The position numbers and the translations under genes were made by a program. Shown here piece after piece: positions 10,680-21,219 of a stretch of 64,000 bases of DNA (positions are counted from its first letter, which is position 1; each line of letters starts with the position of its first letter). Location: assembly GCA_963281155.1 (NCBI GenBank), contig CAUJLY010000005.1, positions 248,001 to 312,000 of the forward strand. The letters run 5' to 3'. Source of the stretch: Rhabditophanes sp. KR3021 (lineage: Eukaryota; Nematoda; Chromadorea; Rhabditida; Alloionematidae). The notes below the pieces were generated by a model. The model did not search any database. It saw only the letters and a list, made by a program, of their open reading frames with translations, and had not been told where the DNA came from.

Positions 10680-12351
10680 GTGAACATGACGTGTATCGCA
10701 AATAGTCTATAAAATGAAGAAACCAAATATGGTATGGTTAGTTTAATTTAGGTAATTGTAAAAGGTGTTGCGCTTATATAAGGACACAAGCAATGAAAGC
10801 AAGAAATTGATTGAGTTGATTAGATTGTGACTGTCTTTTATGTGATTTTTTCGATAGGAAAGATTGTGGGGAGGATAAATATAGAATAGTGGTAGAATCG
10901 ATTTATTGGGATTGTGCCGTAAGAAGGGCAAGTCACGAGACTACTGTTGGCAACAAGTGAGGTTATAATTTAGATTTGCTTTTAACTAAAAAATTAACTA
11001 TATAATTGTTTTATCAGTAACTAGACCTTTTATTAGCTAATGTCAATATGTATGCTTATCAAGAATGTGAAAGGAAGTAATTGTTTTTGATTTAATGTCA
11101 AAAACATTTATTTATTGTGTTGCTACTAAATGTTATTCAAAATACTTTGATTTAAATGTCAATGACTGTTTAGCTGTTTTAATTAATTATTTCAATGGAT
11201 ACATATTACAAATAAAGTTCACACAACAACAAATTTAAGTAATGTATTAAAAGTATTTAAATTGCACAATATAATAATGATTGATAATGGTTTAGTGTTA
11301 CATTTATTAATTTTTTATCACTTTAAAAATCTTGCCCGGTTTCGTGGCAAGTATAGTGCCCACAATATAACACGATGTCGATAACAAAGTCGAACCCTAT
11401 TTTAGGCTGGGCAAATTAAACAGGTCTCGGATTCCCTTTCAATTGGTTCGATAAATTTTATTAGCACTATGATTTTATTGAAAATAAAAAGGGTAAAAGT
11501 ATTCAGTCCGCCACATCATTAAGGACGCGTACATCCAACAAACAATACATTTAAATAATATGAGTACAATATTTGATAACAATATCCTAATTATAGCAGA
11601 CTTCGTTTAATTCAAAAGCACTGGCAAATGACCTATCTGGAAAATCCACATTCTGCTTTTATGAAACACTAAAAAATTGAGTAATTTAAGAATTAAATGG
11701 TTTCATAGCTTACTTTAATGGAGAAAAGACAATGGTCGGGACCTTTGTGATGTCTTACCATTAAGAAGCATGACTATATACTTGTGAAATAATGTAACTG
11801 CCTAATTACTGACCGAATGCAACCTCCTCCTGTCCAAACCAATAAATCAAACTTTAATTAATAAAAAAGCTTAAATTACTTATTTAATTAAGAAAAATGA
11901 TCCTAAACATAATGCAACACTTATTTCCAATCAAACTAAACAAAAAAATTTATTTGCCAAAAAAACACACGTAAATTTATATACAATTGATTGTTTGTTA
12001 TTAAAAGAATAATTCAAGAGAGGTTGTCATTTTTGGTGAAATAATACCCACAACCAATCATTTTGTTTTATTCATTTGCCAAATGCATGAATGGCATGAG
12101 GACCTATTTGGAAATTTGGATACTTTTTTGTTGGTGATTGTTTTGAAAAGGTATGACTTTTTGATTTGAGAAAACACATAGCTACTTTTCTTGATAATAT
12201 TCAAATTTATATAGGGATGATATATTATTACTGGTTTTTTAATAAAAAAATCAAATGAGCAAGGAAATTAAAAAGATGAAATAGTATAATAATTAATAAA
12301 TAATAGACACACACACAATACTTGGAGGAGGGACTCTTTTAAGACGATAGG
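10680..12351. other. AT-rich intergenic region, no gene seen
   Basis: There are 1.7 kb between the LysM gene start and the BET gene stop. Short frames are present but have no start context, splice partners or recognisable motif. One less AT-rich patch at about 11330-11460 stands out against the background but does not fold into a tRNA cloverleaf or match an snRNA that I know. Nothing else is identified. Confidence 0.5.
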
Positions 12352-15300
12352 TTAGAGGTACGATTCAAAGGCAGACATCATTTCAACTTGATCCGTAAGG
12401 CCATTGCTTTCTACCTTGGCTTCACGTTCACGCCTTTCCTTTTCCCGCTGTCTACGGACATTGATGTCAGGATCATTTTCAGTGGAGTAAGAAGTTGAAG
12501 TGTCCATTGGTTCATCTACCTGTCCAGGGGGGCCGATTGAACGGGAAGGATCAGTGGATTGGGTCTAAAATTGAATTAAATCAAGCAAATGAAACGAACA
12601 ACTTACTGGTTTCTTCAACTTAGACCTTGCCAACAACCGATTCACTTCTTTCGTCGTATTAGGTGGTTTTGCTCTAGATGGATCTGGTCTCTGACTCGTT
12701 GAATAAGAAGGAATATTCAGTCTATCCAAAATGGAAACATTCATGTCTCCTACTTTCTCATCTGGCAATCCCATGTTCAATACAGGTTGAGCTCCGGCAT
12801 GGACAAAGTTCCTAATCTCCAAACCACTCGATTCATCTGAACCAAACGAAGCAGGAGGTCTTTTGTCGGTACGAAGTTCTTTTAATTGTTTGGGACCTTC
12901 TGACTCTGTAAATATTATTAATGGACTTTATCAAATAAAAAACCTTATTTGCAAAAGTTATCTCTAGTAATGTGTGTTTGTCTCTTCAAAAATTTAAACA
13001 ACTTCAAACTGATTATTCTTTATTTAAAGTAAAGCAGAATAAAAAGGACAATAAATTAGGCCTAATAAAATAGTAAGGAAATAGTAAGTGTCAATATAGA
13101 TATAAAATAAATAATTTACTTTAATACAACCTTCAATCAAGAAAGGTATGATTAGGGTGAGTGGTAAGAAAGACAATTGATGATCACTAAATAGCTTAGG
13201 AGGATGGCCTGGGTAAGTAGTGAGTGTTTATTAGGCAACTTACGCACTAAATCTTATGTACATACTTATTATATATTAGGAACAAAAATTCAAATGATAA
13301 GAAATCAACTAAAAAACATTACACCGCGGCTTCTGAGTGCTCTACATTTTGCAAAGGAGTTATAGTTAGGTAGGCCGGTACTTAATTTGTGTGGGATGTT
13401 CTTCATTATTATGGCATCAACGTTTGGTGTTACCTTTTTTGTGGGTGAATATGAGATTAGAGAGAGATTATATGTGTGAGATCGTGGGAAGCACTCATGG
13501 ACTCAGTATAATATTTTGTCAGAGATAACTTTTACAAATAAAGTAAGGGAAGGGATTAAAACTACTCACCTGATTCACTATCTGATGAGTCGGAGGTGTC
13601 GTCAGAGTCAGATGAATCAGAAGAATCTGATTCAGTTTCAGCTTCTTTTTGGGGTTGTGGGTGGGGTGATGTTTGTGTGAGTAGGTCTCCGATCCCATTT
13701 GTGGAAGGTAAGGTAGGAGCAAGCATTTGTTGGGAGGTGTCTTCACACATATTGGTGGGAGCATCTTGTTGGGCCTTTTTAGGTCTTTCACCACTCGTAT
13801 TCTTGGAAGAGTAGGAAGCTTTTTTGGGTTTTCGTTTCAAACAATGCGCTACATATGCTCCTAATTCTCTTAATGTCTTGGGTTGCAGGACTTCGAAGTC
13901 AATTTCAATCTCTTCAGGATTGACGTCTCCAATTCTTTCTCTTGCCTCAATAATCGAAATGACTTGAGTCAAGTTGTCACCAGGTAGTTTGTTAATATCA
14001 AGGGAGAGTTGCCTTTTCTCGTCATACGACATCACCAACGAATTCTCCTCATCATCTGAATTGAAGTTGTATTCGAGTTTGGCGGCTGTCAGAGGGTCTT
14101 GTTTGGGTTTGTTCTTGGATCCCTTCTTACGGCCTCTTTTGGTCGGAGTTGGACCGCCGGGGGTTGATTGAGCTGTTTGGACAGATTCTGTGTCTGATTT
14201 GATGTCTGAGATGAAGGAAGGGAGGGTTTGTTGAGGTAGTTGTTGGATGGGAGTTGGTGGGTTGAGGACAGGAACGGAAGGCAACATGGTTTTCTTTGAA
14301 AGTTTGGGTTTTTTAGCGGGCACTGGCGTGTGTTGATTGGTGTTTGATGAGGAAGGGCCAGGATGTTGGCTTGGGGGAAGTTCAATGACCGTGGCTGGTC
14401 CTAATAATTCCCTGATTCCTTCCAACATCTTGCCATCAATGCGTGGAATGGATGAATTCGACATCCGAGCCTTCTTCCTATTAAACTTCAAACTAACTAA
14501 ATCCTGACTGAATTTATTCAAAGAAGAAAGTCGATCATGAATGGCTTGGATGTGTGCTTGCAACTCCATAATGATAATTTCAATTTGATCATCCTCGTCA
14601 CTATACAATTGCGCAGCCTTGGCAGCAGCAGCTGTAGCCGCCGCCGAATTGAATCCACCTCCGTTGTAAGAACTAGAAGATCCTGTCAAACTTTCTCTCC
14701 TGGGACCTTCGACTGGCAATTGGTTCCACTTATCTTCAAAATATGCCATTAATTTGATGCCTTGCTTGTGCACATCATCAATCGGAGGATTGTAAGAAAA
14801 ACAATTATTGCACATAAGATGAAAATCTTCGCGAAATTCATACGCCGTCATGTATTGTTTTGAATCAATCTTCTTCTTGATTGTACTGAGATCCATGGGT
14901 TGTTTGACGACTGTGTAGTAATCCACTAATTTGAGTGCTTCCACGTCCACTGGAGTAAGGAAAGGCCACGCGAATTCGGCGCACTTTTTGCCTAACAATT
15001 CGGACAGAAGTTTCTGGCAGAATTTCATTTGGTCCCCGTATTTGCCTTTGTAGCGGGGCTCAAGTTTTTCATAGTCGATGACTGGAGGTTTCTTGACACG
15101 AGGAGCTCGAGCTGCAGACGATTTCTTGTCATCACTGTCTGCTTTTCTTTTCATAGCTTTGCCGGCAACGCCATTTATAAAGGAAGTACCTCCTTTGTTA
15201 CTGCCACTTGAACCGGCCACCGCTGTTCCATACAAAGTCGAGGCTTCCGCCTTAGGTTCGCGTGTCGAAACTAATCAAATAAATAATTAAAAAATGTGAA

Positions 15301-16695
15301 GACAATCCAGTTACCTCTGGAAGCAGATTCCTCCGTCCTAACTTTCTTTCCGCTTGATTTACTACCCGAAATCTTCTTTTTGACGGGTTCGGTCTCGATT
15401 TCCTAAAACAAAAAAATAAATAAACTCCCAAACCACACCAACAAATTCAAAAATCCTCCTAAACAATCATTAACCTGTCTGTCCATATTTCTACACAAAA
15501 CTTTAATACGCTTATAAACCTGGACAGCCATATCATGATAAAAGCTCGGAGGTTTGTTATATCGACAACAATTATTAAAGACCGTCTCAATATCCTGAAA
15601 ATATTAAAAGTTCATTACTTACTTCTTTGGGCATTAATTTAATTTTTCCTAACACATATGCCTCCACTTCTTTTGCCATCGTATACACACCATATTCTTT
15701 GGGATTAAAGGCATAGCAATTTGCAAATACTGTATTAAAGTCCTAGAAATTTGAGTTTTTAAAATTTGTTTCAACCCACAATGTGGTACCACACAACGTT
15801 CTTTCAAAACAAAATGATTGGTAAAATTAAACAAAAAGACACTTAAAACAGAAGCAACAAGACACTTAAAGCAGAAGCAAAAAGGTAGTCAAACTAAAAC
15901 AAAGGTTACTTAAACTAAAACAAAGGTTACTCAAACCAAAACATTATAAATAACAAAAAAGAGTGCCATGCAAAGAAAGTGGGTGCAACAAGAAACATTT
16001 CTCCAACATACCTTCATACATTCCTCTGCTGAATAGTAATATTTATTCTTCAACCTCTTTTCGATGGTCATCAAATCCATGGGCTTAACGATCATTGTAT
16101 GGTAGTCTGGAATGTTCAGTTTGACTGTGTCTACGGGCTTCAGGAAGGGCCAGGCACTCTTTTGTTTGACTACGTTTTTGATTACTTCCCTTTGGAGGTA
16201 ATCTAGTTGGTTGGTGGTGCGGACTGGTTTGCCTGGAGGGGGGAGGACGCGAGGCTGGACGATGCCGTTGACTGGAGTCTGAAGGAGAAATTATGAATTA
16301 AGTTGAAAGTTGCTTACCTGTTTGGGAGACCCAAAGTCTCGAAGGACTGTTTTGGTGGATATCTCTTCAGGTTCTTCTTTTTGAATACTAGATCGTGTAG
16401 AGGATGACTTATTATCGGGTTCTTCCCTTTCTTCCGCCTCCACATCTTCTTTCATTATAAGATCTGGTAACTTAGGGAAAGGTCTGCTTTCGCCACCACT
16501 ATTGTCCTCTGTCTTATCGTTGGGCACAGTGGTGGTAGAAGAAGAACGGTCTGATCGGGCATCATCTATTTCCCTCGAAGCACTGTCAGCCGCCAACTTT
16601 GAAGCAATAGAATCGACTGACTTCAGATTAGATGGTTCCGATGTTGTCTGAGGTGTCATGGAGTTTGTAGCCGAAAATAAGCTGTTCGGCAACAT
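12352..16695 (-). CDS. BET family double-bromodomain protein (BRD2/3/4, BET-1 type)
   Basis: Exons 16318-16695, 16012-16278, either 15623-15742 or 15475-15594, 15315-15402, 13570-15270, 12607-12905 and 12352-12564 give 1021 residues with one of the alternative exons. Bromodomain 1 (about 146-245) has the WPFLKPVD shelf and [11 protein letters not shown]. Bromodomain 2 (about 358-466) has [22 protein letters not shown] and NNCFSYNPP. The ET domain follows ([37 protein letters not shown]), then an acidic serine tract. The C-terminus ([14 protein letters not shown], then [13 protein letters not shown]) resembles the P-TEFb-binding tail of BRD4. BET proteins read acetylated histones and drive transcription elongation. 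A tiny upstream exon (16995-17006, MGSL, phase 0 to ATAATG) could add an earlier start. The 664-nt intron after the acidic tract is also long. Confidence 0.93.
15475..15742 (-). other. Duplicated exon pair, candidate mutually exclusive exons of bromodomain 1
   Basis: Exon a is 15623-15742 and exon b is 15475-15594. Both are exactly 120 nt, both are phase 0 at each end, and both encode the second half of the same bromodomain (helix B end, BC loop, helix C). Exon a reads [19 protein letters not shown] and exon b reads [19 protein letters not shown]. About a quarter of positions are identical, including TVF, the NC pair, the ligand-binding Asn and a later MA. The intron between them is 28 nt, shorter than any other confident intron in this window (36 nt or more). 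Including both would put one and a half bromodomains in tandem, which is structurally implausible. Alternative use is therefore inferred, not shown. Confidence 0.75.
15836..15946. repeat. Degenerate 21-22-bp tandem repeats in the intron before the alternative exons
   Basis: Five imperfect units lie in a row: two of the form AGACACTTAAAACAGAAGCA and three of the form GGTTACTTAAACTAAAACAA. In the sense (minus) orientation of the BET gene each unit of the second kind contains TTTTAGTTT followed by AAGTAACC, i.e. decoy-like acceptor and donor sequences. They sit in the 269-nt intron directly upstream of the duplicated exon pair. Confidence 0.7.
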
Positions 16696-18820
16696 TATCT
16701 ATAACCAAAAACTTTAATTAAATGCCACTCAAAATAATGAACAAATTAGCGTAAACAATAAACAAACGAGCAAATTAAAAGAAATGGCGTGTCTCTTAGA
16801 TGCGATGCCTACATTTGGGAATGAGCGGTACCTTACAATTTTTGAACAAAGCCCTTTTTCTCAAAAGGATCATTTTGGTGAACAAATGGAATAATATTTA
16901 CTTGACCACACCAACAAGCAATCTATTTTGAGTCTTTTTTCAAGACACAAACAACGACCCATAACACGAATATCAAAAGGTCACCTGGACTTACCAGAGA
17001 TCCCATTTTTCTTTCAATCACCCAATTTATGAACTTGATCCATAAAAAGAAGAGAAAAGATCAACTACTACTACTCTTTTTGGTTGGCAGATACAAAAAT
17101 GAGCCGCTAACTTGGATCTAGCCTATTTTTGTTGGATGGTGTATGTAGTGTGGGTGAGATCATCACTCTGCCTAAACGACTTTCGCGCCTAAATGGTCTG
17201 AACTGGAAAGGCACCCCACACACCACAATATAGAAAATGGGGGATGGTATTAAAGATTTACATACTTCTCTCGCCGTCTCATACTGATTGGCGGGAAGGA
17301 AGTGGTATAGAAGAAGATTCGTGACCGCTCCATCGCATCGCCCTAAAAAGTGACGCGCCACCTAAATACATTTTCAATTTTTTTCATTTTCCATTTTTTA
17401 ACGAAAATGGACACATGGCAATACCTCCACCAAAAAATAACAAAAATGATCCTAAAGAAAGTGTGTCTTTTAAAATGTAATCAAATTGAATCAAAAAGTC
17501 ATCAAAAGAGCATTTGATGGCAAAGAGAGGTGTGTGTCGTGGTTACTTTTTTGGTATATATAAAATTTGCTTAAAATATACATATCTCTCTAGTAGCCAT
17601 CAAAAAGTACATGTTTTCTCCTAACAAACAAGGTATACATTGGCGTTGTGTGGAAGGTCTATTTGAAATTGTGGAAGATGATGGTAGATGCAGGATGATG
17701 ATTGCTGGTCGTGGTCGTTTATAACTATACGAAAGTAGAGATCAATATGATGATATGATGTTTTGGAGTGTGATGGTATGTATGTGTGTGATGTCGCTTT
17801 CTCTTGAAACCTCAAAAGGATATGAATGAATGGTACGCTTGTGATGATTAATGTTATGATATATGCTGGACATTTAATTATAATTAAATAGATATATTTT
17901 ATATAAAGTATGTGTATTGGGCTTTTACTAGATTTAAGGGGCGATCGTATTTGGATCGCAGCGAGTAATGCGCTGCCGCTGGCAGACAACACACACTACA
18001 CACTTTTGTATATATTTAATGTCAAATTTGAGTATAATCTACTTTTTATTGGCTGCTCGCGTCCATTCACGTAAACATATTGACGACGACGTCTTTTATC
18101 TTTGTCGCGTCCTCTCAACTAAGACACACATCTATTTTACACATACACACAAACAAAAACGACACCACAAACTAGGTATTAGTTAGCAAGAGCACGACTT
18201 CTAAATAATAGTAAACAGGCTAGAGAAAGATAAAATTTATTCTACGCACACAGGAACCCTTTATATATTATATTTGTGGCTGTCATACATCACCACTAAT
18301 CAAAAATATATTTATATACAAATATGTTAGTGGGTCTTTCCTGTATATATACTCTTTTCCGACAACCACACGAAACTTCTCTCTTCATAGGATTGTTAAT
18401 AGTGCAATAAAGTGATGGCGTGTACATACACACTACTATTTGGAAGTGAGTATGTGTGTGTACCAAGTATGTGCGTATGTAAGTCTGGGACGGTGGTTGT
18501 ATACTACTCTCACACACCACCAACTAATAAATAGTCAAAATAAAGTTTTTTATATACACTTCAAGCAACAGACAAAGTATAAGGAAGGCTAGTAGAGACA
18601 AACAAAGAGATACATAAAATATAATAGTCGCGTCACATATGGCTTGCGCCGCAACACGTACCCATTCAAACGACACAATGATTGCGTGTTTCCAAAGACA
18701 TGGTGACCGGCCTGGCTCTCGGAACATTTGTCTTTGGAGTTTCGAAAGTTTATTTGAATTTGGGCGAGGTTATTTTGTTTAAATTAGCACATCCTTCACA
18801 TATAATACTTGCGATTCAAT
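16696..18820. other. Divergent promoter region between the BET gene (-) and RUVBL2 (+)
   Basis: The first 300 bp hold the BET 5' UTR region and a candidate leader intron (donor GTAAGT at 16994 to the acceptor TTATAG before ATAATG). From about 17370 to 18800 the sequence alternates CA/TG-rich simple stretches (for example 17650-17830 and 18100-18160) and has no supported coding frame. Open frames at 17107-17361, 17968-18186, 18296-18523 and 18524-18727 have no recognisable content. Just before the RUVBL2 start there is a TTTAAATTAG acceptor at about 18778-18787. Confidence 0.5.
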
Positions 18821-21035
18821 ATGTCGGGCCTTGATGGAATAATTGTTAGAGACACCACCAAAATCGAACGGGCCGGAACTCATTCCCATATCACAGGGTT
18901 GGGTTTGTTGCCTAATCTGGAGGCAGAGGATTCTGGGTGCGGTATGGTTGGGCAAAAGAATGCTAGGAAAGCTGCTGGAATTATCGTTGAAATGATTAAG
19001 GTTAGTTTTGACAGCTGTTGGGTTAATAGTAACACATTTAGAGGGGGAAAATTGCCGGAAAAGCCATTTTGTTGTCTGGAGAACCTGGGACAGGAAAAAC
19101 TGCCCTGGCTAAGGGAATCGCCAAGTCGCTCGGTCCAGACACCCCATTCGTATCAATAACCGGCTCGGAGGTCTACTCAATGTCAATGAAGAAGACTGAA
19201 TTCCTCCATCAGGCTCTTAGAAAGGCGATTGCCGTCAAGATCAAGGAAGAAATTGAAACGTTAGAAGGTGAAGTTGTTTCACTAACCATCGAGAGGCCAG
19301 AAAATGGACTTGGCAAAAAGACTGGCATGGTGTGCCTGAAAACCACTGATATCGAGTCAGAATACAAGTTGGGTGCCAAAATGGCTGAGGCCATGATTAA
19401 AGAAGACGTCCAAGTTGGAGATGTCGTTCAAATCGACAAACAATCCGGTGCCTGTACAAAACTAGGGCAATCGTACAGTTTCAAAGCGGACTATGACGCC
19501 GTTGGGTCTCAATTCAAGTCCGTGGCAACTCCAAGCGGTGAAATTCAAAAGAGAAGACCGATTGTGCATACAGTTTCACTCCACGAAATTGATGTTCTCA
19601 ACTCGGGCTCAGGTGAGATTAGTTTTATTAAATTAAAGTGGGATGCAAATTGGATTAATATCAAATGTAGAGACACCTTCATTACCATCTAACATTTTCT
19701 CCTGGAGTTTCCAGCTTTTTTGGAAACAGTTGAATGACCATTTCATAAGTTGGTTTCCCAAAGTCACTGAAGTAGTCAATGAGAATGGCTTTGTCCTTCA
19801 AATCATCATCTTCCAAGGCATAGTCTTTTCCAGACTATCATTTATTTTTTAGTAACAGTAAAGACTTCACCCATAGCCTTTTCTTTGTCCCTAAACAAAA
19901 GCTCCAATCCAACTTTTTGTTGCAGTAAGCCATGTGCTTTTGCATACGCTCTGTATTGTCCGTGATTTCACTTACATAGACAACGTGTTCCTTGACATGG
20001 TCAGGAACTTTCAATTCAGCCTAAGTGATAGCTGGATGTATCATCAGATAAACGTCACAAGTCTTTCCATTTATCCTTTTCATCCAGTTTCTTTTTGATC
20101 GACAGCTGATCTCACGTTTGCTGCTCGAATAGTCATCACACCTTCTATATTTTAGATGTTTAGTAGCATACGATTGTTCTGCAAAAATAGCCTTTACACT
20201 TCAAGGATTGAAAATGGGTTGCTGCTTTGTATGCACTTCTCTAGATCCACAACAATGAGCCCTTTCAATTGTGTCATTAACATCATCATTAAAGTTTTTT
20301 GAATAAAGTGGTGTCCGATTTGGTCGAATATGAAGATATAAGGACTCATTTTTAGTGATGAATTGTTGAAACATTAAAATATGCACAATTATTACATTAA
20401 TACTAATATCATTATTTGCGACAGGTGGATACATGTCGATCTTTGCCGGAGATACTGGCGAAATCAGTGGTGAAGTAAGAGCTCAAATCACAGCTAAAGT
20501 GACTGAATGGCAAAATGAAAAGAAGGCAGATATTATTCCTGGTGTCTTGTTTATCGATGAAGTACATACTCTTGACCTGGAGTGTTATTCTTTCTTGAAT
20601 ACGGCAATCGAATCTGGCTTCTCTCCCATTCTGATCATGGCAACTAATAGACGTGAGGGAACTATCAAGGGCAGTAATATCCAGTCTCCTCATTGTCTCC
20701 CACTTGACTTACTGGACAGAGCTCATATCATTGCTACTGAAAAGTACAGCTCCCGTGAAAAAGTGGAAATCATCAAAATCAAGGCCAACGAAGAAGGCAT
20801 CGACTTCCCTAGTGAAGATTCCGAATTCCTGAGAGTTTTCATGATGTTCGTGACCAACAACTCTCTCCGATACTGCATGAATCTCCTAACAATGGCTAAC
20901 CAAATTCGCCAACGCAACTCCCACAAAGCTATCAATGCTACCATTCTCAAGAGAGCATGTGGACTTTTCATCGATGCTCAACTTAGTTCCAAGAAACTGG
21001 ACTCACAAAGCGAACTATACATCAATGACATCTAA
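18821..21035 (+). CDS. RUVBL2: RuvB-like AAA+ ATPase 2 (Reptin)
   Basis: Exons 18821-19000, 19042-19612 and 20425-21035 (phases 0 and 1) give 453 residues, close to the usual 460. Motifs in order are the N-terminal ERAGTHSHITGLGL, Walker A SGEPGTGKT (73-80), LGPDTPF and GSEVYS, the domain II insert ending in EIQKRRPIVHTVSLHEIDV, SIFAGDTGEISGEV, Walker B LFIDEVH (about 295), sensor MATNR, and LDLLDRAHII. SLHEIDV, the GDTGEI block and the missing RUVBL1 insert identify subtype 2. It works with RUVBL1 as a hetero-oligomer in INO80, SWR1/SRCAP, TIP60, R2TP and box C/D snoRNP assembly. The last 60 residues are more divergent than is usual for this family. The second intron is 812 nt and carries a broken unrelated coding sequence on the minus strand. 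Confidence 0.95.
19640..20420 (-). pseudogene. Frame-broken coding remnant inside RUVBL2 intron 2
   Basis: On the minus strand, opposite to the host gene, protein-like reading continues across most of the 812-nt intron but jumps frames and meets stops. Recognisable coding-quality pieces are YLHIRPNRTPLYSKNFNDDV near 20300, AELKVPDHVKEHVVYVSE near 20010 after an in-frame TAG, HGLLQQKVGLELLFRDKEKA near 19900, and DDLKDKAILIDYFSDFGK near 19780. I do not recognise the parent protein. No intron-like interruption explains the frame changes. It is most simply an old insertion of a processed or transposed gene copy. Confidence 0.55.
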
Positions 21036-21219
21036 TTACCTCTTATTATGGTCCAATTTGTTACCTTTTTGTGTAAAATATATTTTGTTTTTTACTTTAA
21101 ATATGGAGCATTCTTTTAATAAACTATTTTTATTTTAAAAAAAGGTATATTTAGTTTGAAATAAGCTTGGATATTTGTAGGTAAAGCAGTAGTATGAATT
21201 ATGTAATGTAGGGGTGTAT

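Noticed and set aside
11330..11460. Less AT-rich patch that could be a structural RNA gene
   Set aside because: No tRNA cloverleaf, no match to conserved snRNA blocks known to me, and no polymerase III terminator at a fitting place.
13596..15290. Several plus-strand frames of 60-72 codons over the BET gene
   Set aside because: All are antisense to the well-supported BET exon 13570-15270.
15475..15742. A third complete bromodomain in the BET gene
   Set aside because: Only the second half of the fold is duplicated; there is no second copy of the helix Z, ZA loop and helix A part.
17107..18727. Open frames of 67-84 codons in the BET-RUVBL2 intergenic region
   Set aside because: Composition follows CA/TG simple sequence; no family resemblance, splice structure or conserved start context.
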